From the NCBI GenBank assembly GCA_036387135.1, contig DASVUH010000026.1, forward strand, positions 1 through 64,000: DNA of 64,000 nt, in the 5' to 3' direction. Below the pieces are notes generated by a model. It was not told the origin of the DNA. It did not search any database and saw only the letters and a list, made by a program, of their open reading frames with translations. The stretch comes from JALZCH01 sp036387135 (GTDB taxonomy: Bacteria > Acidobacteriota > Blastocatellia > Pyrinomonadales > Pyrinomonadaceae). Below are positions 31,698-40,888 of this stretch, one piece after another (position 1 is the first letter of the stretch; each line of letters starts with the position of its first letter). Position numbers and translations under genes: made by a program.

Positions 31698-32687
31698 ATG
31701 CAAAGCACACGCAGAATTAAAGCCGACAGCTTCGCTTCAGACGTTCTCGAAGGCTTATCAGCCTCGCCGAAATTTTTGTCGTCGAAATATTTTTACGACG
31801 ATGAAGGCAGCCGTTTGTTTCAGGAAATTATGAAGCTGCCTGAATACTATTTAACCGGCGCGGAATTTGAGATTTTTTCTACGCAGGCAAAGGAAATTTA
31901 CCAGGCGTTCACCGACAGTGAGAATGACGGCAACGAAATCAAAAGCTTTGATTTAATCGAACTAGGTGCCGGCGACGGAACAAAAACCGCCGTCCTGATT
32001 GACTATTTTTTAAAGCGTAATGCTGATTTCACGTACATTCCAATTGATATTTCGGCAGAAGCGCAAAGACGTTTGACGGAAAGTTTCCGGGCAAAATTTT
32101 CAGGTCTTTCGGTGCAAGCCGAAGTCGGAGATTATTTTGAAATTTTAGAAACACTTAAAGATGTTTCCCGCAAGCCGAAAATACTTTTGTTTCTCGGCTC
32201 GAACATCGGCAATTTCAGTCGCGCCGAAAGCATTGAATTCTTTAAAAATCTGTCGGTGGTGATGGACAGGAAAGATTTGCTGTTCATCGGTTTCGATTTG
32301 CAGAAAGACCCGCGCACGATTTTGCGCGCTTATGACGACTCGCGAGGCATAACAGCCCGTTTTAATTTGAATTTGCTGACGCGAATAAACCGCGAGCTGG
32401 GCGGCGATTTTAATCTCGAAAATTTTTCGCACTACGCCGTTTATCGCCCCGTTGAATGCGCCGCGCGCTCTTTCTTAATCAGCCGCAAGCGGCAAACCGT
32501 TTGCATTGCGGCTCTCAATCGCAGTTTTGAATTTAAGGCGTGGGAACCGATTTTTATGGAAATCTCGCAAAAATACAATCTCGAAATGATTGATGAATTG
32601 GCATCGGAAAGCGGTTTTCGAGTGATACGGAATTTTTTCGACAGCCGGAATTTTTACGCCGATTCGCTTTGGAAAATTAATGCCTGA
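31698..32687 (+). CDS. egtD: L-histidine N(alpha)-methyltransferase EgtD
   Basis: A 329-residue SAM-dependent enzyme that trimethylates histidine to hercynine, the first step of ergothioneine synthesis. Family marks: LSASPKFLSSKYFYDDEGSRLF, KLPEYYLTGAEFEIF, LIELGAGDGTKTAVLIDYF (SAM motif I), YIPIDISAEA and FLGSNIGNF. The C-terminus has the substrate-binding EFKAWEPIFMEISQKY / ASESGF region. It follows egtB closely on the same strand, so the two act as a minimal pathway; no egtC or egtE is adjacent. Confidence 0.92.
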   Translation: MQSTRRIKADSFASDVLEGLSASPKFLSSKYFYDDEGSRLFQEIMKLPEYYLTGAEFEIFSTQAKEIYQAFTDSENDGNEIKSFDLIELGAGDGTKTAVLIDYFLKRNADFTYIPIDISAEAQRRLTESFRAKFSGLSVQAEVGDYFEILETLKDVSRKPKILLFLGSNIGNFSRAESIEFFKNLSVVMDRKDLLFIGFDLQKDPRTILRAYDDSRGITARFNLNLLTRINRELGGDFNLENFSHYAVYRPVECAARSFLISRKRQTVCIAALNRSFEFKAWEPIFMEISQKYNLEMIDELASESGFRVIRNFFDSRNFYADSLWKINA

Positions 32688-32732
32688 GCGAAAAATTTCG
32701 CGCAGAAAATTTCAAGTCAAAACATTGCTTAA

Positions 32733-35168
32733 TTACAAATAAGTTTCATCTGGATAACACCACGCCCAATTTTCACCTCTTTCGAGCGATTTAATGATCG
32801 GATGATCGCATTCCTGAAAATGCGCGGTCGCGTGTTTGTTTTTTGACGAGTCGCAGCAACCCGTATGTCCGCACGAAAGACAAACTCGCAGATGTACCCA
32901 CGAATCGCCGATTCGCAAACAGTCTTCGCAGCCATCGGCGCTCGGAAAAACAGCGCGAATTTGTTTTAAATGCCCGCACACGGATTCGTCAGCTTGCGGT
33001 TTAAATTCAATCGCCTTTTCCGTATCAATAAATTTGTTTCCGTCGGTTTTAGCTGCAACAAGGGTTGCGGGTAAAACATTATCGGCAATCGAAACAGTTC
33101 TCCCATTGGCGGATTTTCGGCTGGTTTCACTCGGCGTACGAAAGAGATCGGCATTGCGAACAAACGCCTCGGTCGAACCGGATAAAACGAGTTCATCGCC
33201 CGGCTCGATAATAAAATCCTGGGTTAAGTTTTCAATGCTTTGACCGTTACGGGTTACAGATTGCAAATGCAGCCCGTCGTTCTCCAAAACGTTTAATCCG
33301 GCAAGCGGTTTATTCGCAAAAGGCATTGACGGGCGAACGATAATCGTTCGGGTGTCGAAACAATCTTCGCCCGGATCGCAGGCGAAGACGGAGTTGTCGT
33401 CATTTGCGCCCGCGTTGAGGAGCGCCGAATAGCCGTTTTGCCTCGCTAACTCTTCGTAATTTTCTATCTGTGCGGCTGGAATGCGGTAATCTCTCAAAAC
33501 TTCGCCGAAAAGCTGGACGATTGATTCGAGTTCTTCGGCTATAACAACGTCGGCTCCGGCTTCGGTTAAATGCTCGGCGTCCGAGATGTATCGCGTTCTG
33601 ACGACAATGCGCATCGTCGGATTTAATTGCCGCGCGACTGAAGTCGTTCGATGCGCCATTGACACGTTGTCGTCGGCGACGATTATCATTTTCGCTTTGG
33701 CGATACCAACCGCGTCAAGCAGAAATTGTTTGCTGTAATCGCCGCGCACGACCGACATATTTTCCGCTTCGGCTTCATTAGCGCCATCCGGGCTTAACGT
33801 TGTGATAATGAACGGAATGCTCGAACCGCTCAAAACGCGAACAAGGTATCGCGCCGCCTGCCCGTAACCGGCGATGATAACGTGGTCTTCCAAATCGGCA
33901 GCGTACGAAGGAATTTGTTCCGCAATTTGGGTTTCATCGGGTAAATTCGCCTGTTTTGATTTCTTTTCAAGTTTCTCGGATAAACCGTTGCCAATTTTCA
34001 TCAAAAACGGAGTGGCGACCATTAGCACGACGGTTGCTGCAATAAAAGTCTGCGAACCAGCCGCTCCCCAATTCATCGGCGTCAAGCCGACATCACGCCC
34101 GGTACGCTCTAAAACGAAAGAAAATTCGCCGATTTGCGCGAGCATCAACGCTACGGACGCGGCGATTGGCAATTTATAACCTATAACTCTGAGGCTGATT
34201 CCGGTCGTCAATATTTTGATTAGCAAAACAACGACAATCGCTCCCAAAACAAGCGGCAAATTCCCGATCAAAAAATTAACATCGAGCAGCATCCCGACCG
34301 AGACGAAAAATGTCGCGCTGAATAAAATCTGCAAAGGTAAGGTTTCGCCCAGAGCGTGCTGGCTGAAACGGCTTTCCGAAACCAATAACCCGGCTAAAAA
34401 CGCGCCGAGCGAAAGGCTGACTCCGGCGAGACTCGTCAAATATGCCGTGCCGAAACAAATGGCGATGACCGACAGCAGAAAAAGCTCCGGCGAGCAAGTT
34501 TTCGCCACCGTTTCCAAAACTTTCGGCATAATGCGGCGGGCGACGAGCAAAACGGCGGCAATAATCAGCAGCGCTTTCGTGAGCGCCCACACAATATCCG
34601 AAGTGCCGCCGCCCGAACCGCCGAGCATCGGAACGATCATCACCATCACGACGATTGCCAAATCCTGAAAGATAAGCAGTCCGAGCGCTGCCTGACCGGG
34701 TTCTGAATTTGTTTCGCCGTTGTCGCCGAGAATTTTCAGGACAATGGCGGTCGAGCTTAAAGCGACGAGAAATCCGGTAAAAAGCGCGGCGCGCCAGTCA
34801 ATTCCGAACAGCATCAGCAAACCGACGACGGCAATCGTCGAAAGTCCGACTTGAAGACTTCCGCCTCCGAAAATAAGCCGCTGAATGCGGGCGAGCTTTT
34901 CGAGACTAAATTCTATTCCAATGGTGAAAAGCAGCAAAATTACGCCGATTTCGGCGGTTGCGTCAACTATTTCCTGATCGCGCACTAAGCCCAAAGCGTT
35001 CGGACCGATAAGAACGCCCGCCAGCAAAAATCCGACAATCGGCACCAATCTCAAACGAAAACTGATGTAGGCGATGATTGCGCCCGCGACAATCAGCGCG
35101 ACAATCTCGGTCAGGTAATGCGGAACGGCTCCTGCAAATAGAAACGCCGGAGAATCTGTTAGAAGCAT
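32733..35168 (-). CDS. CPA2/Kef-type cation:proton antiporter with RCK domains and C-terminal UBP zinc finger
   Basis: An 811-residue membrane protein. Residues 1-390 form the CPA2 exchanger (about 12 helices; LLTIGIEFSLEKL, LSSTAIVLKILGD, LAGVSLSLGAFLAGLLVSES). Residues ~425-550 are a TrkA-N/RCK NAD-binding domain (HVIIAGYGQAARYLVRVL). Residues ~625-705 are a TrkA-C domain (VRPSMPFANKPLAGLNVLE, EPGDELVLSG). The last ~75 residues are a UBP-type zinc finger (CEDCLRIGDSWVHLRVC, CGHTGCCDSSKNKHA, HFQECDHPIIKSLERGE), paralogous to the protein at 38435-38713. It probably controls cytoplasmic K+ and pH under redox or envelope stress. It is last in the four-gene operon. Confidence 0.88.
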   Translation of the reverse strand: MLLTDSPAFLFAGAVPHYLTEIVALIVAGAIIAYISFRLRLVPIVGFLLAGVLIGPNALGLVRDQEIVDATAEIGVILLLFTIGIEFSLEKLARIQRLIFGGGSLQVGLSTIAVVGLLMLFGIDWRAALFTGFLVALSSTAIVLKILGDNGETNSEPGQAALGLLIFQDLAIVVMVMIVPMLGGSGGGTSDIVWALTKALLIIAAVLLVARRIMPKVLETVAKTCSPELFLLSVIAICFGTAYLTSLAGVSLSLGAFLAGLLVSESRFSQHALGETLPLQILFSATFFVSVGMLLDVNFLIGNLPLVLGAIVVVLLIKILTTGISLRVIGYKLPIAASVALMLAQIGEFSFVLERTGRDVGLTPMNWGAAGSQTFIAATVVLMVATPFLMKIGNGLSEKLEKKSKQANLPDETQIAEQIPSYAADLEDHVIIAGYGQAARYLVRVLSGSSIPFIITTLSPDGANEAEAENMSVVRGDYSKQFLLDAVGIAKAKMIIVADDNVSMAHRTTSVARQLNPTMRIVVRTRYISDAEHLTEAGADVVIAEELESIVQLFGEVLRDYRIPAAQIENYEELARQNGYSALLNAGANDDNSVFACDPGEDCFDTRTIIVRPSMPFANKPLAGLNVLENDGLHLQSVTRNGQSIENLTQDFIIEPGDELVLSGSTEAFVRNADLFRTPSETSRKSANGRTVSIADNVLPATLVAAKTDGNKFIDTEKAIEFKPQADESVCGHLKQIRAVFPSADGCEDCLRIGDSWVHLRVCLSCGHTGCCDSSKNKHATAHFQECDHPIIKSLERGENWAWCYPDETYL

Positions 35169-35179
35169 AATTAATGATC

Positions 35180-36706
35180 TTACGCCGACAAAGCCGGTTT
35201 CGGCTCAAGAGGCAGACGAACCTGAAAACAGGTGTCGCCGGGTTTGGTTTCAAATCGAATGTTTCCACGATGTTTGCGGACGATGCGTGAAACCGTATCC
35301 AGTCCCAAACCGGTTCCATCGCCCACGCCTTTGGTCGTGTAAAACGGCTCGAAAATGTGCGGTTGAATTTCGGGCGGAATGCCCGCGCCGTTGTCCCTGA
35401 TTTCAATTAAAACGGCATCCGGTTCGAGTTTTGTCCGAATTTTCAGCCGCCCGCCTTCAGGCATCGCATCAACCGCATTGTCAATCAGATTCGTCCAAAC
35501 CTGATTCAGGAGACTTCCGTGCGCCGTCAATTTGGGCAAATTGTCTGCGTACTCGCGCACAACGTTAATATTCTTCTTCTTTAATTTATATTTGAGAATC
35601 AGCAACGTGTTATCCAAGCCTTTGTGAAGGTCAATTTCCTGCACTCCGGCTTGATCCATATACGAATATTCTTTGATTGCGCCGACCAGATCGGAAATCC
35701 GCGAAACGCTCGTTTTGATCTCAGCCGCGAGCCTTGCGACTGAAATCTGGACGGTCACGCGCGTTAAAACGTCCTTCAATAATTCGTTTTGAACCTTTTC
35801 CGCAACACCTCCGAGTTTTTCCGAATCAATTCCGGCTTCGGTCAAGGTGTGAGCCAGGTCCCAGGCGTTTTCCACGTTTCGGGCTTCGAGCCAGTCGGTT
35901 AATTCATCTTCGCGGTCGCTCATTGCAAGAGCGTTGCCTGACGCGCTGGAAGAATGAGCGCTAGCGATGGCTTCCCGTTCAAAATCAGACAGGAATTTTT
36001 GCTGCTCCCCTGTTAAATCGTGACGGCAGAGATTCAGGTCGGCGACGCGCAATTCTTCGAGCGTTTCCAACAATTCGTCGGCAGTGCGGCGCGCGGCGGC
36101 AGCCGGATTGTTCAATTCGTGGGCAAGTCCGGCGGACAACTTGCCGAGCGCCATCAGTTTATCGCGGCGCTCGTTCATTTTCGTTGATTCGCGCACGCGG
36201 TCAATCATAATCCAGACGAGGCGTTCGGCTAATAAGGGCATCCGTTCGACGAGCTGCGGAAACAGCGCGACCGGAAAAAGCAAAACGCGCGTATAAACGA
36301 TTGCGCGGCTGTTGATCGTCATCGTTTTCATCCGCGAAAACGGGAGCTTGCCGCTTATTTCCGTCGCGGGGTCGCCCGCGCGGGCGATGTAAACAACATC
36401 ATCCAGATTATTTTCATCGCGGCGGGAATGAACTTCGCCTTCGAGATAAATTAGCATCCATTCCGGCACATCGCCTTTGCGAAACACAACGTCACCGGCG
36501 TTGAATTCTTTTTCGTCCGAATTTTCGATAAACCATTCGAGCTGTTCTCGCGGCAAATCGGCGAAAACACTGATGCGGCGCAGAGCATCCACGCAATCGG
36601 GCACCGAATAATCTTCTGCATCCGCAGCCCTCGGCTCGATCTCAGCGAGCCGAACGGGCACGCCGACGCCTTCGATAATCTCATCTCTTGTTTCGGTAAT
36701 ATTCAT
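35180..36706 (-). CDS. Sensor histidine kinase with N-terminal cyclic-nucleotide-binding domain
   Basis: A 508-residue soluble kinase. Residues ~35-160 are a cNMP-binding domain (RISVFADLPREQLEWFIENSDEKEFNAGDVVFRKGD, GEVHSRRDEN). Residues ~195-235 hold the phospho-acceptor helix LGKLSAGLAHELNNPAAAARR. The C-terminal HATPase has N box NLIDNAVDAMPEGG, DNGAGIP, FEPFYTTK and GTGLGLDTVSRIV. No membrane segments are seen. It ends 11 bases before the antiporter gene and starts 3 bases after the response regulator gene, so it probably forms a two-component pair with that flavoprotein-fused receiver. Confidence 0.88.
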   Translation of the reverse strand: MNITETRDEIIEGVGVPVRLAEIEPRAADAEDYSVPDCVDALRRISVFADLPREQLEWFIENSDEKEFNAGDVVFRKGDVPEWMLIYLEGEVHSRRDENNLDDVVYIARAGDPATEISGKLPFSRMKTMTINSRAIVYTRVLLFPVALFPQLVERMPLLAERLVWIMIDRVRESTKMNERRDKLMALGKLSAGLAHELNNPAAAARRTADELLETLEELRVADLNLCRHDLTGEQQKFLSDFEREAIASAHSSSASGNALAMSDREDELTDWLEARNVENAWDLAHTLTEAGIDSEKLGGVAEKVQNELLKDVLTRVTVQISVARLAAEIKTSVSRISDLVGAIKEYSYMDQAGVQEIDLHKGLDNTLLILKYKLKKKNINVVREYADNLPKLTAHGSLLNQVWTNLIDNAVDAMPEGGRLKIRTKLEPDAVLIEIRDNGAGIPPEIQPHIFEPFYTTKGVGDGTGLGLDTVSRIVRKHRGNIRFETKPGDTCFQVRLPLEPKPALSA

Positions 36707-36709
36707 CGG

Positions 36710-38383
36710 TTAAACCACCTTGCTCAAATATTGATGGACGAAGGAAATCGCCACCGAGCCTTCGCCAACGCCTGAAGCCACGCGCTTAACGCTCCCTTTG
36801 CGCGCGTCGCCGACCGCGAATATTCCCGGAATGTTTGTTTCCAGAAGTCCGGGCGGTCGGTCGAGATTCCACCCGCGCGGCGGCTTTCCGTCGCGCAAAA
36901 GGTCTGATCCCGACAATATAAACCCTTGTTCATCGCGCTCGATGACGCCTTCAAGCCAATCGGTATGCGGCATCGCGCCAATTAAAATAAAAAGAGAATT
37001 TGCCGGATAAGTGTTGGTTTCGCCGCTTTCGGTGCAATGAACGGAAATCGCTTCGAGATGTTCTTCGCCGCGCGCTTCGACGACCGACGAATTATATTCG
37101 ACCCGGATATTTTCGGTTTGTTTGATCTGGTCAATTAAATATTGCGACATCGAGGCTTTGAGCGATGCACCGCGCACGAGCATCACTACTCGTCTGGCGT
37201 AGCGTGAAAAATACATCGCCGCTTGCCCTGCGGAATTCGCGCCGCCGACGATGTAAACGTCTTCGTCTTTGCAAGCCATTGCTTCGGTCATCGCCGCGCC
37301 GTAATAAATTCCCGCGCCAGTCAATCGCTCGACACCGGGCGCGTCGAGCTTCCGCCATTGAACGCCGGTTGCGATCAACAGAGAATGACAACTGATTCGG
37401 CTGCCGTTGGTCAGCTCAAGGCAGCGATAAATGTCTTCGACACAAACCCTTTCGGCTTCCGCCGCAAGAATTTCCACTCCGAAACGCTTCGCCTGCGCGA
37501 CCGCGCGGCGCGTCAAATCGCCGCCGCTCAAGCCAGCCGGAAAGCCTAAATAATTTTCTATTTTAGAACTCATCCCGGCTTGCCCGCCGGGCGCTTCGCG
37601 TTCGACCATAATCGTTCGCAGACCTTCAGAAGCGCCATAAACCGCCGCCGCAAGTCCGGCAGGACCGCCGCCGACGATTACCAAATCGTAAAACTCTTCG
37701 GTTGCGCGGGTTTTCAAACCCACTTTTTCGGCAACTTCTATTGGCTGCGGTTTTGCCAGCCGCGTGCCGTCAGGGAAAAGTAAAAGCGGCAAATTCGTTT
37801 TTTCGTCAGCGTCGAGCGAATCAATTAATTGTCTGACTTCAGCGTCCGTTTCCGCCGTCTCCACATCGAGCCAACGGTAAGGAATGTGATTGCGGGCGAG
37901 CAAATCCTTGATGTTGTGCGAATCGGGCGACCAGCGGTTTCCCAAAACTCTAATCCCTTCAAACGGCGGGCGATAATCGGCGCGCCAGTCGTCAAGCAAA
38001 TCATCTAAAACCGGATAAAGATTTTCTTCCGGCGGATCCCAGGGTTTTAATAAATAATGATTTACTCCGGCTTCGTTAATTGCCGCGATAGCGGCTTCCG
38101 TGTCGGCGTAAGCCGTGAGAAGAACTCGCTTTGCGTCGGGAAAAAGCTTGATTGCCTGTTCCAGAAACTCGACGCCCGACATTCCCGGCATTCGCTGGTC
38201 AACCAGAAAAAGCGCGACCGGGTTGTTTCTGATTTTCAGTTCGCGGACAATTTCCAGCGCCGTCTGCCCGGAATCGGCGCGCAGGACGCGGTAATCGGCG
38301 GCGTATTTGCGGCGCAAATCTCGCTCGACCGCGCGTAAAACTTCCGCGTCGTCATCAACTGTTATAATTGCGGGTTTTGCCAT
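36710..38383 (-). CDS. Response regulator fused to thioredoxin-reductase-like flavoprotein lacking CxxC
   Basis: A 557-residue fusion. Residues 4-125 form a receiver (TVDDDAE, phospho-acceptor in FLVDQRMPGMSG, LLTAYADTE, LKPWDPPEENL). Residues ~145-225 look like a glutaredoxin-type fold in which the usual CPYC is replaced by SPDSH. Residues ~235-557 are a thioredoxin-reductase-like FAD/NADPH domain (VIVGGGPAGLAAAVYGASEGL, VGGANSAGQAAMYFS, IFAVGDARKGSVKRVASGVGEGS). The catalytic CATC expected after GIYY reads GAAM, so classic disulfide reduction is not possible. It may be a redox-state sensor or act on another electron acceptor. It is second in the operon. Confidence 0.88.
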   Translation of the reverse strand: MAKPAIITVDDDAEVLRAVERDLRRKYAADYRVLRADSGQTALEIVRELKIRNNPVALFLVDQRMPGMSGVEFLEQAIKLFPDAKRVLLTAYADTEAAIAAINEAGVNHYLLKPWDPPEENLYPVLDDLLDDWRADYRPPFEGIRVLGNRWSPDSHNIKDLLARNHIPYRWLDVETAETDAEVRQLIDSLDADEKTNLPLLLFPDGTRLAKPQPIEVAEKVGLKTRATEEFYDLVIVGGGPAGLAAAVYGASEGLRTIMVEREAPGGQAGMSSKIENYLGFPAGLSGGDLTRRAVAQAKRFGVEILAAEAERVCVEDIYRCLELTNGSRISCHSLLIATGVQWRKLDAPGVERLTGAGIYYGAAMTEAMACKDEDVYIVGGANSAGQAAMYFSRYARRVVMLVRGASLKASMSQYLIDQIKQTENIRVEYNSSVVEARGEEHLEAISVHCTESGETNTYPANSLFILIGAMPHTDWLEGVIERDEQGFILSGSDLLRDGKPPRGWNLDRPPGLLETNIPGIFAVGDARKGSVKRVASGVGEGSVAISFVHQYLSKVV

Positions 38384-38434
38384 AACGTTTCCCCTTGAAA
38401 TTTTTTACATTTGAGCTTTTTATTTCTCAGCTAT

Positions 38435-38713
38435 TTAAACCTGCGGCAAAGATTCGTAAAACAAATCATCCGGGTAGCAATATCCCCATTCTTCGCCCGG
38501 CTCAAAAGATTTGATAATCGGATGTGTCGTCGAATGAAAATGCTTCGTCGCGTGCCGGTTTTTGGAATTGTCGCAGCACCCGACGTGCCCGCACGTTTCG
38601 CATAGACGCAGATGAACCCAATCGTCGCCCATTTTCAAACATTCTTCACATCCGTCCGGCGTTTTAGGATGGGGCGCTTTTATTTCTTTTAAGTGTGAAC
38701 AGCCTTGTTGCAT
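38435..38713 (-). CDS. Stand-alone UBP-type zinc-finger protein
   Basis: A 92-residue ZnF-UBP domain protein with the full ligand set: HLKEIKAP, CEECLKMGDDWVHLRLCETCG, VGCCDNSKNRHATKHF and HSTTHPIIKSFEPGE. It starts after an AAGGAG site and leads the operon. It closely resembles the C-terminal domain of the antiporter at 32733-35168. Eukaryotic relatives bind the ubiquitin C-terminal Gly-Gly; bacteria lack ubiquitin, so the ligand here is unknown. Confidence 0.88.
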   Translation of the reverse strand: MQQGCSHLKEIKAPHPKTPDGCEECLKMGDDWVHLRLCETCGHVGCCDNSKNRHATKHFHSTTHPIIKSFEPGEEWGYCYPDDLFYESLPQV

Positions 38714-38861
38714 TTTTTCTCCTTGCTTGTAATTCTGAACTTTTATTTAAAATAAACCAAACCTTATAATCTTAATTTTAGACAACCTGTTACAACGGTA
38801 CAAAAATCTTCGGGCAAACGGAATGCCAGAGAGAACGCCGATCTTATGACTGCATTCTCTG

Positions 38862-39035
38862 ATGTTAATTCGTCGTCACGCCAAATCAAACAACAGAAAT
38901 TCCGTTTCGTTTTTCATCGCTTTTATCTTCAACAATCTTTCTTCGCTTTACGAACACATCGAAAAGCTCGAAGCGGAAATAAAACGGATGAAGGCAGTGT
39001 CGAGCGGAACGAATCCAACTAAATCCGCATCATAA
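38862..39035 (+). CDS. Possible 57-residue protein in the gap before 39076
   Basis: An open frame from ATG 38862 whose last third looks protein-like (a charged helix, HIEKLEAEIKRMK, then a polar tail). No ribosome binding site is visible and the start is weak. It could be the remnant of a longer coiled-coil gene. The rest of the 38714-39075 gap shows no gene, only AT-rich sequence likely to hold the promoter of the minus-strand operon. Confidence 0.25.
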   Translation: MLIRRHAKSNNRNSVSFFIAFIFNNLSSLYEHIEKLEAEIKRMKAVSSGTNPTKSAS

Positions 39036-39075
39036 AATCGTCTTTCCGATTTTAACTCTTTAAATTTAAAAGAAG

Positions 39076-40680
39076 ATGAATAAATTGTTTTTGGATTTAG
39101 GACGCGGAATCTCTGCCGCGGCAATTGTTTTTTTCGTTTTTTTCATTGCAGCGTCTTTTGTTTCGGCGCAAAAGCTCCCGACGGCGGAAAAGGTAATTAA
39201 CGATTATTTAAAAGCTGCGGGCGGAAAAAAACGCTCTGCGGCAATCAAAGATTCGGTTTACGAATGGAGATTTAAAACCAAATCGTCAGACGGCGCGGAA
39301 ACAATCGGGCGCGCGCGGACGAGAGTCCAGGCTCCGGCGGCTTGGCGCGTTGATTTACAGGAAAACAGCGAGAGTCTGAATGAAGGCTCGGCTGTCACTA
39401 TAGCGACAAACGGCAGCTCGGTTTGGCGGCGCGACGAAAACGGAAAACTGCAAACTTTGACCGACGCGCAGGCAAATGCGATTCGACTTCAAGCGCAGCT
39501 CGCCGCAACCAGATTTACGGATTTTAAAAATCAGCGAATCACGGCGCGCGTCGTCGGCGTTGAAAATGTGGAAAACATTCCGGCTTATCGAATCGAATTT
39601 GCAACCAGAAACGGGGCGAAACTGTTTTATTATTTCGGAGTTAAAGATAAATTGCTGCTCAAATTTGAAAATCCGGCGCTCGAAACGAGCAGTTGTTTCA
39701 ATGATTACAAATCAATCAACAATGTTCTCGAACCGCATCGCGTCGTTGAACCTTGCGTGGGCGCTTCGACGATTTCCCGCGTTTTTGAATTGGAACGGGC
39801 GAATTACAACACCTCATTAAAACTTATCGCTTTCGATCCGCCGCGTCTGCTGGAAAACTTCGACGTTGCGGGTTTTATGAATGAATTGCGGCGGAATCAA
39901 GCGGAAATTGATCGCAAGATGGGCGAATACACTTACCGCGAAACCAGAACCGAGCGCGAGTTTGACGACAAAGGCGCGGTTAAAAAAGAAACGATTCTCG
40001 TTTACGAAGTTTTTCCGATTTACGGGCGTCGCGTCTCGAAGTTAATCAGTGAAAACGGCGTTCCGCTATCGCCTGAACGCGCCGAAAAAGAAGCGAATCG
40101 CGCCGCCGAAGAAATTCAGGACATCGAGCGCGAGCGCGAAAAAGCGGCGGAAAAACGCGCCAAAGTCGTCGCGCAGAAAAAAGACGAGTCGAGCGAAGAG
40201 GCAAAAGAAGCGCAAACCGGAATTTCATCGTTTTTGCGCGCTAGCGAAGTGATCGCCCCGCGCCGCGAGGAGTTTCGCGGGCGCGAAGCGATTGTTTTGG
40301 ATTTTCGCCCGCGCGAAGGCTACAAAGCGCAAAATCGTTCGGAAACGGTTTTTTCAAAATTGGTCGGGACGGCTTGGATTGATCCGCAGGATAAGCGAAT
40401 TATCCGAATGGAAATACGTTTTCCCGAAGGTTTTAAAGCGTTCGGCGGTTTGGCGAAAATGCGAAGCGGTTCGGCGTTTGTGTTCGAGCAAACCAGAATT
40501 GAAGACGGAGTTTGGCTGCCGAAGTTTTCGCAGGTTAATGCCAGCGTCAAAGCGTTTTTCGTCGCCGGATTTAGTTTTAATCAAACCAGCGAGTACAGCG
40601 ATTATCGCCGCGCCTCGACCGAAGTTAAAAAGTACGAAATTGAATCGCCGAAAACGGAAAAATCAAGCGAAAAGCCGTAG
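39076..40680 (+). CDS. Exported protein of unknown function with charged central helix
   Basis: A 534-residue protein with a signal peptide (AAAIVFFVFFIAASFVSA). Residues ~30-240 resemble the beta-barrel-like, LolA/LppX-type lipid-binding folds found in many acidobacterial exported proteins (VINDYLKAAGGKKRSAAIKD, VYEWRFKTK). Residues ~330-385 are a highly charged Lys/Glu helix (ERAEKEANRAAEEIQDIERE). A second strand-rich domain runs from ~395 to ~510 (FRGREAIVLDFRPREGYKA, DPQDKRIIRMEIRFPEGFKAFG). The domain assignment is tentative. Confidence 0.65.
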   Translation: MNKLFLDLGRGISAAAIVFFVFFIAASFVSAQKLPTAEKVINDYLKAAGGKKRSAAIKDSVYEWRFKTKSSDGAETIGRARTRVQAPAAWRVDLQENSESLNEGSAVTIATNGSSVWRRDENGKLQTLTDAQANAIRLQAQLAATRFTDFKNQRITARVVGVENVENIPAYRIEFATRNGAKLFYYFGVKDKLLLKFENPALETSSCFNDYKSINNVLEPHRVVEPCVGASTISRVFELERANYNTSLKLIAFDPPRLLENFDVAGFMNELRRNQAEIDRKMGEYTYRETRTEREFDDKGAVKKETILVYEVFPIYGRRVSKLISENGVPLSPERAEKEANRAAEEIQDIEREREKAAEKRAKVVAQKKDESSEEAKEAQTGISSFLRASEVIAPRREEFRGREAIVLDFRPREGYKAQNRSETVFSKLVGTAWIDPQDKRIIRMEIRFPEGFKAFGGLAKMRSGSAFVFEQTRIEDGVWLPKFSQVNASVKAFFVAGFSFNQTSEYSDYRRASTEVKKYEIESPKTEKSSEKP

Positions 40681-40734
40681 AATGATTTTTCGCGTTTTTG
40701 TTTTAGCTTGAATTTGAGGGAAAAAAAGATTGAA

Positions 40735-40854
40735 CCGCCGAGACGCAGAGACGCCGAGTTAAGAAAAGAAGAAAAGGAAACAGAAGGGAAAGAAATTTCT
40801 TTTAATCTTTTTCTTCTCACTCTTTGTTTTCTCTGCGTCTGTGCGTCTCGGCGG
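40735..40854. repeat. Intergenic imperfect inverted repeat
   Basis: The arms CCGCCGAGACGCAGAGACGC (40735-40754) and GCGTCTGTGCGTCTCGGCGG (40835-40854) match at 19 of 20 positions around an 80-base purine-rich then pyrimidine-rich loop. It sits between 39076-40680 and trmFO. The form suggests a dispersed genomic repeat, which cannot be tested inside one window. Confidence 0.8.
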
Positions 40855-40888
40855 TGAGAATTTCTTTAACCCGAATTGACGTTGTTTT

